From the NCBI GenBank assembly GCA_003600225.1, contig QZFT01000058.1, forward strand, positions 1 to 49,966: a DNA stretch of 49,966 nucleotides, written 5' to 3'. Shown here piece after piece: positions 33,899 to 44,622 of the stretch. A program made the translations under genes and the position numbers. The stretch is from Pseudonocardiaceae bacterium YIM PH 21723 (GTDB lineage Bacteria > Actinomycetota > Actinomycetes > Mycobacteriales > Pseudonocardiaceae). The stretch's first letter is position 1. Each line of letters begins with the position of its first letter. The notes beneath the pieces were generated by a model. The model was not told the DNA's origin. It ran no database searches and saw only the letters and a list, made by a program, of their open reading frames with translations.

Positions 33899-34558
33899 TC
33901 ACAGCTCGTCGATCATCAGCGCGGCGACATCCGGGTCGTCCAGCGCCGGCAGCACGGCCGACCACAGCCGCAGGTTGGTCACCGCCCACTCCTCGTACCG
34001 GTCCCGGACCTCGGGCAGGTAGAAGGTGATGCCCGCCTCGTGCAGCGGCAGCTGATCACCGGTGATCCGGCCGGCCAGCTTGCGCAGCCCGATCTCGTTC
34101 TCCTGCATGAACCGGTGGGCGAACATGATCGGCGTCGTGGGCAGCACCTTGAACAGCGTGTCCGCGTCACTGAGCGCCTTGGCCTCGGCGCACAGCTCGG
34201 TGCCGCGATGCTGGGTCTCGGCCTGCAGCACGATCTCCTCGATCAACTCGGCCACATCGTCCGGGACACCGCAGTCGGCGAGCACCTGCCGCCGCAACGG
34301 CCGGCCGGCGGCGGCCCCGCTGCCCTTGCTCAGGTAGTTCAGGTCATGCACCAGCGCGGCGAGGCGGACGAGGCTTTCGTCCGCCTTCGCGTAACCGGCG
34401 AAGTCCGCGGCCTTGGTCTCGACGAACGTGATGTGTTTCCAGCCGTGGAACGGCAGCCGCGCGGCGTGCTCGGTGCAGAGCTTGCGCACCATCTCGCGAA
34501 CCAGATCGACCATCTGGCCGGACAGCACGCCGGGCGGCTTCTGGAGGTGAACGGACAA
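33899..34558 (-). CDS. HD-domain phosphohydrolase-like protein
   Basis: About 219 aa from a TTG at 34558, chosen because AAAGGA lies 6 nt upstream; the frame runs open to 34645. The HD metal motif is visible: His in FHGWKHI, HD in LAALVHDLNYL, and a later Asp in LSDADTLFKV. HD proteins hydrolyse nucleotides or cyclic nucleotides. It begins 11 nt after the cupin-like gene and is probably in the same operon. Its substrate is unknown. Confidence 0.8.
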   Translation of the reverse strand: MSVHLQKPPGVLSGQMVDLVREMVRKLCTEHAARLPFHGWKHITFVETKAADFAGYAKADESLVRLAALVHDLNYLSKGSGAAAGRPLRRQVLADCGVPDDVAELIEEIVLQAETQHRGTELCAEAKALSDADTLFKVLPTTPIMFAHRFMQENEIGLRKLAGRITGDQLPLHEAGITFYLPEVRDRYEEWAVTNLRLWSAVLPALDDPDVAALMIDEL

Positions 34559-34569
34559 GACAATTCCTT

Positions 34570-35223
34570 TCAGGTGCCCTTTACCGCGGGCGCATTCCGG
34601 CCATCGGTCAACACCTGAAGGCGATCCTCCAGCGTACGATGACATCGTGAAACTCGAGAAGACAGGTCGAAAGACATACTGAATCGAGATTTCGGCCGGG
34701 AACGGAGAACGGCGGTCATAGTACTGCTTTCCACACCGACGATGCGGTGGAAGTCATTGCGATCTATATGGCGGACGTCGCCGGATCCCACTAGTGAGCG
34801 ATGCTTCAGCTGCACATGTTCGATCGAATTACCCATCGGATGCGTTGTCGCCGAATAGAGCTCGTGCACATAGCCACCCGATAGCATGATCGTGCAGAAG
34901 TCGTACCGGTGGTTGTGCACGGTCAGGCCGTATCCGGGCAGCCGGTCCTCCGGTGGTTTGTGCTCGTGCAACCAGATCTCGAACGGATCCTCCGCGACGT
35001 TCACCAGGCACCAGGCGAAGTGGGTCGAGGTCTCGCGGGACCGGTCGGTGATCCACCGGCGGGCCGATGCCGGACAGGCGGCGATGTCGTCCAGCATGCG
35101 GTCCACCAGGTCCACGGTGCCCAGCACGTGGTCCTGGAAGATCTGCTCCGCCTCGGGCCACGAGTTCGCCCTCGTGCGCAGGTCGGTCAACACGTCCGTC
35201 AAGCAGGGATACGACGGGATCAT
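34570..35223 (-). CDS. cupin-like protein of unknown function
   Basis: 217 aa. The central segment (VHNHRYDFCTIMLSGGYVHELY) has the two His and Glu spacing of a cupin metal site, as in some thiol or small-molecule dioxygenases. The 3' third (34570-34860) is AT-rich relative to neighbours and encodes an Arg/Ser-rich tail. The ATG overlaps the upstream stop by one base (TGATG). This is a fold inference only. Confidence 0.7.
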   Translation of the reverse strand: MIPSYPCLTDVLTDLRTRANSWPEAEQIFQDHVLGTVDLVDRMLDDIAACPASARRWITDRSRETSTHFAWCLVNVAEDPFEIWLHEHKPPEDRLPGYGLTVHNHRYDFCTIMLSGGYVHELYSATTHPMGNSIEHVQLKHRSLVGSGDVRHIDRNDFHRIVGVESSTMTAVLRSRPKSRFSMSFDLSSRVSRCHRTLEDRLQVLTDGRNAPAVKGT

Positions 35224-36254
35224 CAGTGATCTGCCTCCATTCCCGTGACCTCGGCGAATCGGTCTTGGAACTCCACGAACCGGGCCCGCAACTCCGTGAA
35301 CTGCTCCGGGGTCAGGCGCCGGCCGGTGATCTCGGCGAACAGATCGTGGAACTGGGCCTCGGTGGTCCTCGGGGTGATCGTGTGGTGCCGGAACCGGTCC
35401 GACCGGCAGATGCGCAGGTGATCGGCCCTGGTCATCTGGTAGACGACGGAGTCGCGACCGAACCGGTGGGTCCGCGGATGCACCCGGGCGGGCCCGGTGC
35501 CGTCGCTGAACGAGCCGACCCAGATGCTGTCGTCGAAGATCTCGAACCGGATGATCGACTGCTCCCGGCTGAGGGTCAGGTTGATCTTCGCGCAGTGGTG
35601 CCTGGCCAGGTAGAAGCCGATGAGGCCGAGCTCGCACTGGGAGTACACCTCCTCCCGCACCCGCTCCATGTCCTCCCGGGTGCCCAGCGCCGAGAGCAGG
35701 TAACTGGCCTTGGCGTCGATCACGTCCGACTCCTTCGGGTCGGCGATGATCGCGCGGAGGTTGACGTCCCGCCGGGAGGACAGCAGCAGCCGGGCGGCCA
35801 CGTACCGGCCGGAAAACCCCTGGAAGAGGTAGTCGTCGGTGCGCTCCAGATCGGCGTTGATCATCAGGTTGAAGGTCACCTCGGGCCGGTTGCTGGCCAG
35901 CAGGGTGATCGTCGGCATGAACTCCCGGTTGTCGGCCCGGTTCTGCGCCGCGAGCTCCCGCAACACCCGGTCGTTCTCCTTGGCCAGCTGCTCGACCAGG
36001 ACCCGGTTGCGCACCTCGTCATTGATCAATGCCTGCGCCGTGGCCACCACTCCGGAGACCAGCAGCGGGGTGCCGATGGACAACAACAGCGTCTTGGCGG
36101 TCGGGGAATACAGAAACGAGGCCCACAACACGAATCCGATTCCCAGGATGATCATTGTGACCAGAAACAAACCCGATCGAGCCAGGAAAAGATCCTGCAA
36201 GAGACTCCGCTGTGGCTTGGCCACCGCAGAGGTCGAATCACCCGAATACGCCAA
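35223..36254 (-). CDS. two-TM membrane protein with cytoplasmic PLD-like domain
   Basis: 343 aa. Two hydrophobic segments at about residues 28-50 and 53-77 are followed by a short coiled coil (QLAKENDRVLRELAAQNR). A long alpha/beta domain comes next, with the strand RFEIFDDSIWVGSF and helices around ALGTREDMERV. I see no HKD motif, so it is not an active phospholipase D as such. The operon with the cupin-like and HD genes suggests a sensor or effector, which is an inference. Confidence 0.72.
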   Translation of the reverse strand: MAYSGDSTSAVAKPQRSLLQDLFLARSGLFLVTMIILGIGFVLWASFLYSPTAKTLLLSIGTPLLVSGVVATAQALINDEVRNRVLVEQLAKENDRVLRELAAQNRADNREFMPTITLLASNRPEVTFNLMINADLERTDDYLFQGFSGRYVAARLLLSSRRDVNLRAIIADPKESDVIDAKASYLLSALGTREDMERVREEVYSQCELGLIGFYLARHHCAKINLTLSREQSIIRFEIFDDSIWVGSFSDGTGPARVHPRTHRFGRDSVVYQMTRADHLRICRSDRFRHHTITPRTTEAQFHDLFAEITGRRLTPEQFTELRARFVEFQDRFAEVTGMEADH

Positions 36255-36418
36255 CTCGCACCCCCCGGCACGCGAGTATTCACCCCGGGATTCCAGGCAT
36301 GTGGGGAGTGACTATAGGACGTGATCACCGGAATTGCGCACCGCCAAGCGATGCGTAGCCTGCTTTCCGGGAATTTCCGGCGGGATTTACCGTTAAGCAA
36401 TAACCGAATGAATGATGT

Positions 36419-36467
36419 CCCGAAGTTGACGAGTTTCGGGCTTCGCCGCGAAACTCGTCAACTTCGG
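36419..36467. repeat. intergenic palindrome R7
   Basis: CCGAAGTTGACGAGTTTCGG on the left and its complement CGAAACTCGTCAACTTCGG on the right. Both arms differ from the ATGTT version at the same place, so the pairing is preserved. It lies 9 nt beyond the NUDIX stop. Confidence 0.9.
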
Positions 36468-36475
36468 CGGAGAAT

Positions 36476-37101
36476 TCAGGCCTTGCGCGCGGGGAAGTGC
36501 GTGGGGCGGTCCCGCCACGGGGAGTCCGCGGGACGCAGCTCGACCGTGCCGGACAGCACCGCGTGGGTGGCCAGGATGCCGCCCACGGAGGCGCCGTTGA
36601 GGATCTCGCCGGCCAGGACCCAGTTCAGCGCCTCGGTCAGCGGGACCCGGCGGATCTCCAGGTCGGCTTCCTCATCCCCGGTGACCTCGGGACGATCCAC
36701 CTCGGACAGCTCGCGGGCCAGGAAGACCCGGGCCGTCTCTTCGGAGAAACCGGGCGACGCGGCCACGTCGATCAGCAGATCCCACCGCGCCGCGGCCAGG
36801 CCGGTCTCCTCGGCGAGTTCCCGCTGGGCCGCCAGCAGTGGATCTTCACCGGGTACATCCAGCAGGCCCGCGGGCAGCTCCCACAGCCTGCGCCGCACCG
36901 GGTGCCGGTACTGGTGGATGAGCACCACGTGCTCGTCCGCGTCCAGCGCCACGATCACCACGGCGCCGTGGTTCTCCACCACGTCCCGGATGGCGGTGCC
37001 GCCACCGGGCATGGTCACCTCGTCGGAGCGGACCGCGAAGACCGGTCCCACGTACCGGTCCTTGCTCGCGACGACCTCGAACTCGTGGGCGCCAGGCGTC
37101 A

Positions 37102-37102
<1 letters not shown>
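36476..37102 (-). CDS. NUDIX hydrolase (ADP-ribose pyrophosphatase-like)
   Basis: 208 aa. The NUDIX box runs GLLDVPGEDPLLAAQRELAE then ETGL, which matches G-x5-E-x7-REL-x-EE-x-G. The length and neighbours match M. tuberculosis Rv1700, an ADP-ribose pyrophosphatase. The ATG overlaps the pyrG stop by one base (TGATG). Confidence 0.93.
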
Positions 37103-38823
<1,721 letters not shown>

Positions 38824-38957
38824 TCAGGCGTCAGGTGACGGTTGGCTGCGCCGACCTGCGGCACCACCCATCCACGGGATTTCACAGTAACACCAGCATG
38901 GCGATTCCCTGAACACCGATCCCCCGGTGTCACCAGGAACACCCCGATGTGTGTGCT

Positions 38958-39010
38958 CCGGAGTTGACGATGTTCGCGCGAGGAACGAGCCCGAACATCG
39001 TCAACTCCGG
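38958..39010. repeat. intergenic palindrome R8 (compensated variant)
   Basis: CCGGAGTTGACGATGTTCG pairs with CGAACATCGTCAACTCCGG. Compared with other copies, GAAG has become GGAG on the left and CTTC has become CTCC on the right, so the stem is intact. It lies 5 nt beyond the mctB-like stop codon. Confidence 0.92.
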
Positions 39011-39014
39011 GACA

Positions 39015-39950
39015 CTACGAACGGGCCGCCGGGGCGGGGCCCTGGGCGTTGCCGGCGATGCCGTAGCGGCCGGACTGGCCTTCGAGCTGCTCGCGCAGGG
39101 CGAGGATCACCACGGAGCGGCCGGCGGCGGTGTCGCCGTTGTCCACTGTGGACAGTACGGAGACGATGCTGGAGTCGGCCCTGGCCACCCCTACCGGGCC
39201 GGCGCCGTCCGCGGAACCCTTGCGGCCGACCAGCACCGCGCCGCCGCCGGTGCGGTCCAGCTGCGCGGCGAACCGGGCGATGATCGCGGCCCGGTCGCCG
39301 GCCTGCTCACCCTGGCTGGCACCACCGGTCAGCACCACCGCGAGCTGCGCGGGTTTGGCCTGGTACCCGGACTTGATGTAGCCGCCGTCGGCCAGGCTGC
39401 GCAGCGCGGCCGCGGCCTCGTTCTCGTTGGCCTGCGGCTTGCCGTCCTTGTTCAGCTGGATCAGCCCGCCGACCAGTCCCCCGGCCAGGGTGCCCGGATC
39501 GGTGGCGCTGGGCAGCTGCACTCCGGCGGGCTGCAGCCGGGTGACGATGCCCTTGAGCCGGTCGCCGCGCACTGGGTCGGTGAACGTGTCGGTGAGCTGG
39601 ATGCTGGCGGTGACGGTGGCACCCGCCGACCGCAGCAGGTAGCCGATGGCCTCGGTGTCCACCGGCTCCGCGTCGGCGGTGCTGATCAGCGCCACGGTCC
39701 GCTGATCGAGGGCCCCGCGGATGGCGAGGGGGCCGGCGATCGCGGCGTAGGAGTCGGCGTTGGCCAGCCGGGCGGACAGCTCGTTGTGCTGCGCCTCGAG
39801 GTCGTCGACCTGCTTGCCCAGGGATTTCTTGTCCTGGGACAGCCCGGACAGCAGGTATCCGGAGATCGCGGTGGAACCCAGCACGATGCCCACCGCGAGG
39901 GCCAGGAAGACCGCGGCGATGGAGATCGCGTGGTAGCGAACGGAGATCAT
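39015..39950 (-). CDS. mctB: copper-transport outer-membrane-type protein MctB
   Basis: 311 aa. One N-terminal TM segment (about residues 8-30), then a coiled-coil stretch (LSQDKKSLGKQVDDLEAQHN) and alternating beta/Ala-rich segments, as in MctB (Rv1698) of M. tuberculosis, which protects against copper. The ATG at 39950 overlaps the steA-like stop by 4 bases. The transport role is from the family. Confidence 0.9.
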   Translation of the reverse strand: MISVRYHAISIAAVFLALAVGIVLGSTAISGYLLSGLSQDKKSLGKQVDDLEAQHNELSARLANADSYAAIAGPLAIRGALDQRTVALISTADAEPVDTEAIGYLLRSAGATVTASIQLTDTFTDPVRGDRLKGIVTRLQPAGVQLPSATDPGTLAGGLVGGLIQLNKDGKPQANENEAAAALRSLADGGYIKSGYQAKPAQLAVVLTGGASQGEQAGDRAAIIARFAAQLDRTGGGAVLVGRKGSADGAGPVGVARADSSIVSVLSTVDNGDTAAGRSVVILALREQLEGQSGRYGIAGNAQGPAPAARS

Positions 39951-41137
39951 ACGAAAAGTCCCTTGATCCACAGGCCGGCCTCGACCATGCCCTGCCACGC
40001 GACACTCAGGTAGGCGCTGCCGATGCCGGAGAACACCAGCACGGCCAGGACGACCAGCGCGGCGGAGCCGACCATCAGCCAGGCGAGCGGGGTGGACAGC
40101 TTGCTGCGGTGCAGCGTGGCCACCGCCTTGCCGTCGATGAGTTTGCTGCCCAGCCGCAGCCGGGTCAGGAAGGTGCTCGGATTGGTGCCGGAGCGGCCCC
40201 GGTCGAGGAACTCGTGCAGCGAGGCCTCGAAGCCGACCGTCACCACCAGGGTGGAGCCGTGTGAGTCGGCCAGCAGCAGCGCCAGGTCCTCCGGGTTGGC
40301 CAGCGCCGGGAAGGTCACCGCGCGGGCGCCCATCTCGCGCACCCGGTTCAGCCCGGGCGCGTGCCCGTCGGGGTGCGCGGGGACGACGAGCTGCGAGCCG
40401 CACTTGATGGTGCTCAGTTCCATCCGCGCCGGGTCGGCCACGATGATGTCCGGCGTGTATCCGGCGGTGAGCAGCGCGAGCGCACCATCGTCGACACCGA
40501 TCAGCACCGGCCGGTACTCGGCGATGTAGCCCTTGAGCGCCTTGAGGTCCTCCAGGTTGCCCCGGCCACCCGCGACCACGACGGCCTGGCGGTGCTCGAA
40601 GTTCACGTCGGGCACGTCGGGCACGCCGACGCCATCCAGGATGAGCGTGCGCTCGCGGCGCAGGAACTCGATCGTGTTGGCGGAGAAGGCCTCCAGCTGC
40701 GCGGACATGGCGGCCTTGGCCTCGATCATCTGATCGGCGACCGATTCCGCGGTCTGCTGGTGGCCGCGGCCGATCTCCTTGTCGCCGGCGTAGAGCACGC
40801 CGTCGTGCAGCCGGAGCTTGGTGCCTTCCTTGATCTGCCGGTGCACGTCCTGACCGACCGAGTCGATCAGCGGGATACCGGCGCCCACCAGGATCTCCGG
40901 GCCCAGGTTGGGGAAGCGGCCGGAGATGGACGGGGACGCGTTGACCACGCCGACCACCTCGGCGGAGACGAGCGCGTCCGCGGTGTTGCGGTCCAGGTCG
41001 ACGAGATCCAGGACGGCGATATCACCCGCGCTGACCCGCTGCAGCAACTGACTGACGCGGCGATCGACGCGTGCGACACCGGTGACCCCGGGCTGGGAGT
41101 GGTTCTCCCGGGCGGTGAGAACTCCGGTGATTTTCAT
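39947..41137 (-). CDS. steA: SteA-like cytokinetic ring protein
   Basis: 396 aa. The first ~340 residues are soluble, with blocks such as VLDLVDLDRNTADAL, LEDLKALKGYIAEYRPVLIG and VVTVGFEASLHEFLDRGRSG. A C-terminal TM lies at about residues 350-380. Its neighbours in M. tuberculosis (Rv1697 between recN and mctB) and in Corynebacterium agree with SteA, which acts in daughter-cell separation. It forms an operon with mctB and probably pyrG. Confidence 0.9.
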   Translation of the reverse strand: MKITGVLTARENHSQPGVTGVARVDRRVSQLLQRVSAGDIAVLDLVDLDRNTADALVSAEVVGVVNASPSISGRFPNLGPEILVGAGIPLIDSVGQDVHRQIKEGTKLRLHDGVLYAGDKEIGRGHQQTAESVADQMIEAKAAMSAQLEAFSANTIEFLRRERTLILDGVGVPDVPDVNFEHRQAVVVAGGRGNLEDLKALKGYIAEYRPVLIGVDDGALALLTAGYTPDIIVADPARMELSTIKCGSQLVVPAHPDGHAPGLNRVREMGARAVTFPALANPEDLALLLADSHGSTLVVTVGFEASLHEFLDRGRSGTNPSTFLTRLRLGSKLIDGKAVATLHRSKLSTPLAWLMVGSAALVVLAVLVFSGIGSAYLSVAWQGMVEAGLWIKGLFV

Positions 41138-41275
41138 GTTCTCAATCGTGACGCAGCCCGCGCGCGGATTTGGTTACGCCACGCCGACCGGTAGCCGGAA
41201 TACCTACCATCATCCGGAAGGCGTTCACCAATTCGGGTTCGCATGACGTTCATCTGTCACTGCAATGCTTGAGCC

Positions 41276-42661
41276 ATGAACAGATCCGCATTCGTGAGCG
41301 CTAGCCTGCTGCTCTCATCGGTACTGATCAGCACCCCTGCCGCCGTGGCGGACACGCCCCTGCAGTCGGCGATCATGCGCGCGACGCACAACAGCTACTC
41401 GGGAAATCTGGAGGGGAACAAGAATTCCCTTGTATACCAACTGGATCACGGCGTCCGCTTCGTTGAATTCGACATCCATGACAACGATTACCGATCAACG
41501 AATGACTATCAGATAGGGCATAACGCGCCGGGCGACGCCGTCGACCACAGCGGGAATCCGGCCTCCAGCAGGCTGCGGGACTGGCTGGGTGCGGTCGGTT
41601 CCTGGTCGGCGAACCACGGTTCGCATGCCCCGCTGGTGGTCATGCTGGACCTGAAGGACGACCTGACCGACAACCCGTCGTTCGCCGAGGGCAATCCGGC
41701 GGCGCTGAACGCGGAGATCCGCTCGGTATTCGGCTCCCGGCTGGTCCTCGCCCAGGACCACCCGTCCCCGGGTTCGGTGGACTCGTTGCGCGGCAAGGTC
41801 ATCGTGCTGCTGTCCGGCAACGGCGACACCCGCACGCAGTACAAGCGGGACTCCGGCAACAACCCGGCGGTCGCGGCGAACGCGCGTGGCCAGGTGGTCG
41901 AGGTGCACGACTCCGGAGGCGGCAACCTCTGGTACTGGACCGGTCAGCGCGGATCCGATGGCCGGATCACCTGGCTGCGACACGGGAAGTACGACACCGG
42001 GGTCACGCCCGCGGTGACGTTGAACGATCAGGGCGAGCTGGTCGAGGTACACAAGAGCGCCACCCAGGACACCCTCTGGTACCACACCGGCACGCTCGAC
42101 TCCGACGGCGAGATCACCTGGTCGGCCAGCCGCAAGTACGACAACGGGGTGCAGCCCACCGTCCGGTTCACCTCCGCCGGCGGCCTGCGGGAGATCCACC
42201 AGAGCCAGGCGGGTACGCAGAACTGGCAGTGGACCGGCGCGCTGTCCGGCGACGCCGTGACCTGGAGCGGCAACGCGAAGACCTCGGACGCCCGGTTCGA
42301 CAAGACCCGCTCCACCGGGGTGCGGGTGTTCACCGGTGCCGACGGCGCCACCCCGGCGGACACCCTGCGCTACGACTCCGGTCAGGTGTCCGGCGGCCGG
42401 ATCGCCTACCCGCAGTGGGCGTACGCGGAGTTCCAGGCCGGGGATTCGGCGGAACTGGCGCAGGGCGCGGTGTTCTACGCGGCGAAGGCCACCAACAAGG
42501 AGTTCATCGTGGCCTCGCGCAAGGCGGGCAAGATCGTCCGGGGCTGGGACTTCGACTCGGCGTCCCTGGCCACCGATCCCCTCGCGAACCAGCCCGCCAC
42601 GAACCATCCGTACGACCAGTGGTACCAGGACCTGCTCACCCGCAACGGCGCGGTGAGCTAG
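41276..42661 (+). CDS. secreted PI-PLC-like protein with inserted repeat domain
   Basis: 461 aa. The signal peptide ends in AVADTP. The first catalytic half of a PLC X-domain is visible: His38 in ATHNSY, the EFDIHD block (64-69), and His82 in IGHNAPG. Residues 196-340 hold three ~46-aa repeats of the pattern (L/V)VEVH-x-S...LWYWTG...ITW...KYDxGV, a beta-propeller or lectin-like insert. The last 110 residues (AYPQWAYAEF, FYAAKATNKEFI) finish the barrel. No Shine-Dalgarno sequence is seen. Confidence 0.85.
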   Translation: MNRSAFVSASLLLSSVLISTPAAVADTPLQSAIMRATHNSYSGNLEGNKNSLVYQLDHGVRFVEFDIHDNDYRSTNDYQIGHNAPGDAVDHSGNPASSRLRDWLGAVGSWSANHGSHAPLVVMLDLKDDLTDNPSFAEGNPAALNAEIRSVFGSRLVLAQDHPSPGSVDSLRGKVIVLLSGNGDTRTQYKRDSGNNPAVAANARGQVVEVHDSGGGNLWYWTGQRGSDGRITWLRHGKYDTGVTPAVTLNDQGELVEVHKSATQDTLWYHTGTLDSDGEITWSASRKYDNGVQPTVRFTSAGGLREIHQSQAGTQNWQWTGALSGDAVTWSGNAKTSDARFDKTRSTGVRVFTGADGATPADTLRYDSGQVSGGRIAYPQWAYAEFQAGDSAELAQGAVFYAAKATNKEFIVASRKAGKIVRGWDFDSASLATDPLANQPATNHPYDQWYQDLLTRNGAVS

Positions 42662-42673
42662 AAAGGCTATCCG

Positions 42674-42693
42674 CCGAAACTCGTCAGGTTCGG
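42674..42693. repeat. palindrome relic R9 (single arm)
   Basis: CCGAAACTCGTCAGGTTCGG, the R4-type arm with two changes. It lies 13 nt after the PI-PLC stop and can form CCGAA/TTCGG. Confidence 0.65.
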
Positions 42694-42732
42694 GCACTCT
42701 TCGGGGAACTCAGTACCCACTTGACCGTCGTA

Positions 42733-42788
42733 CCCGAAGTTGACGATGTTCGGGGCTCGTTCCTCGCCGCGAACATCGTCAACTTCGG
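42733..42788. repeat. intergenic palindrome R10
   Basis: CCCGAAGTTGACGATGTTCG pairs with CGAACATCGTCAACTTCGG; the loop contains GGCTCGTTCCTCGCC, as in R2. It lies in the convergent gap between the PI-PLC gene and recN and is well placed to terminate both. Confidence 0.92.
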
Positions 42789-42842
42789 AGCGAGACGGAG
42801 TTCCGCTCCCGTGCGGAGTTCGACGCCTGGCGGCCATGCAGA

Positions 42843-42872
42843 GCTGAGCAGATTCTGCAGAATCTGTTCAGC
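42843..42872. repeat. 30-bp near-perfect palindrome across the recN stop
   Basis: The core CAGATTCTGCAGAATCTG is perfect (18 bp). GCTGA/TCAGC extend it to 30 bp with one mismatched pair. It overlaps the TGA stop of recN (42868-42870). Confidence 0.85.
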
Positions 42873-44622
42873 GGGCGAATTCGGCTTTGTCGGCGGCGGC
42901 GGTGGCCAGGAGCTCCTCGGCGTGGGCGCGGCCGGTCTCGTTCTCCAGGCCGGCCAGCATGCGGGACAGTTCCTGGATGCGGGACGCGGTGTCCAGCTTG
43001 AGGACACCGGACTTGGTGCCGGTCTCCATCACCTTCTTGTCCACCACCAGGTGCCGGTCGGCGTACGCGGCGACCTGCGGCAGGTGGGTGACCACGATGA
43101 CCTGGTGGCTCACCGCGAGCCGGGCCAGCCTGCGGCCGATCTCCACCGCGGCGCGGCCACCGACACCGGCGTCGACCTCGTCGAAGACCATGGTGGGCAC
43201 CGGGTCGGCATCGGACAGCACGACCTCCAGGGCCAGCATGACCCGGGAGAGCTCGCCGCCGGACGCGCCCTTGTGCACCGGCAGCGCCGGGGCGCCGGGG
43301 TGGGCCATCAGCCGCAGTTCGACCTCGTCGACACCGTCCGGGCCGGCGGGCAGCCAGCGGCCGGCGACGTTCAACGCGTTGTCGTCCTTCTCCGAGACGT
43401 CCTTGGTGAGCACCGCGAGCTCCACCCGGGCGCTGGACATGGCCAGCCCGGCGAGCTCCTCGGTGACCGCCTTGCCGAGCACCGATGCCGCGGCCTCGCG
43501 GGCGGCGGTGAGCCGGCCGGCGTGCCCGGCCAGTTCGGCGGCCAGCTTGTCCCGCTTATCCGCGAGGACCGCCAGGGCCTCCTCGGAGGTGTCCAGGCCG
43601 GACAGCTTCTGCTCCGCGTCTGCGGCCCAGGCGAGTACGCCCTCCACATCCGCGGCGTACTTACGGGTCAGCGACTTGAGCTCGGCCTGCCTGGCCAGGA
43701 CCTGCTCCAGCCGTGCCGGGTCGGCGTCCAGGCTCTCCAGGTAGGACGCGAGCTCGGTGCTCACATCGGCCAGCAGCACGGCGGCCTCGGCCAGCCGGGG
43801 CTCCAGGTCCCGCAGCTGCGGGTCCTCGGATCCGCCGAGCGCGTGCCGGGCCAGGCCCAGCAGGCCCAGCGCGCCGGGCACATCGGGGTCGCCGTCGGCG
43901 GCACCGGACACGGCCTGCGCCGCACCGCCCGCGGCCTCGCGCAGCTGGTCGGCGTCGGCCAGCCGCTTCGCCTCGGCGATGAGGTCCTCGTCCTCGCCCG
44001 GCTGCGGGGCGACCGCGCGGATCTCGTTCAGGCCCAGCTGCAGCATCTCGGCCTCGCGGGCCATGTCCTTGGCGCTGCGGGTGCGGTCTGCCAGCTCGGT
44101 GACCACGGCGTGCCATTCGGTGCGCACCCGGCGGTACTCGTCCAGGTGCTGCTGCACGTCCTCGCCGGCGAACCGGTCCAGCACCGCGCGCTGCTCGCTG
44201 GGCCGGGTGAGCCGCAGCTGGTCGTTCTGCCCGTGGACCGCGATGAACTGCTCGGCGAACTCGCTCAGCACCGTGGCGGGCACGGACCGGCCACCGAGAT
44301 GGGCGCGGGAGCCGCCGTCACTCTTCACCGTGCGGGTGGCGATCAGCGAGTCGTCATCGTCGATCTCGACGCCGACGTCGCCCAGGTACTCGGCGATCGC
44401 GGCGTCCTTGCTCAGCTCGAACCGGCCCTCAACGATCGCTCGGTCCGCACCGCTGCGCACCCGGGAAGCCTCGGCCCGGCCACCGGACAGCAGGTGCAGA
44501 CCGGTGACGACCATGGTCTTACCGGCACCGGTCTCACCGGTGACGACGGTGAGCCCCGGGTGCAGCTCAAGGGTGGCATCGGCGATGACTCCGAGGCCTT
44601 GGATTCGCATCTCGGCGAGCAC
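42868..44622 (-). CDS. recN: DNA repair protein RecN
   Basis: SMC-like ATPase acting in double-strand break repair. 584 aa from the GTG at 44622, with AAGGG 8 nt upstream; an ATG at 44610 is an alternative. Walker A is TGETGAGKT, the ABC signature is SGGELSRVMLALE, and Walker B is PTMVFDEVDAGVGG. The middle is a long coiled coil. Last in a group with nadK, tlyA and a 53-aa gene, behind a probable LexA box. Confidence 0.96.
   Translation of the reverse strand: MLAEMRIQGLGVIADATLELHPGLTVVTGETGAGKTMVVTGLHLLSGGRAEASRVRSGADRAIVEGRFELSKDAAIAEYLGDVGVEIDDDDSLIATRTVKSDGGSRAHLGGRSVPATVLSEFAEQFIAVHGQNDQLRLTRPSEQRAVLDRFAGEDVQQHLDEYRRVRTEWHAVVTELADRTRSAKDMAREAEMLQLGLNEIRAVAPQPGEDEDLIAEAKRLADADQLREAAGGAAQAVSGAADGDPDVPGALGLLGLARHALGGSEDPQLRDLEPRLAEAAVLLADVSTELASYLESLDADPARLEQVLARQAELKSLTRKYAADVEGVLAWAADAEQKLSGLDTSEEALAVLADKRDKLAAELAGHAGRLTAAREAAASVLGKAVTEELAGLAMSSARVELAVLTKDVSEKDDNALNVAGRWLPAGPDGVDEVELRLMAHPGAPALPVHKGASGGELSRVMLALEVVLSDADPVPTMVFDEVDAGVGGRAAVEIGRRLARLAVSHQVIVVTHLPQVAAYADRHLVVDKKVMETGTKSGVLKLDTASRIQELSRMLAGLENETGRAHAEELLATAAADKAEFAR

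Noticed and set aside
36255-36475. Possible small gene in the gap before the NUDIX gene
   Set aside because: The gap holds palindrome R7 and no frame with a ribosome site and plausible codon use.
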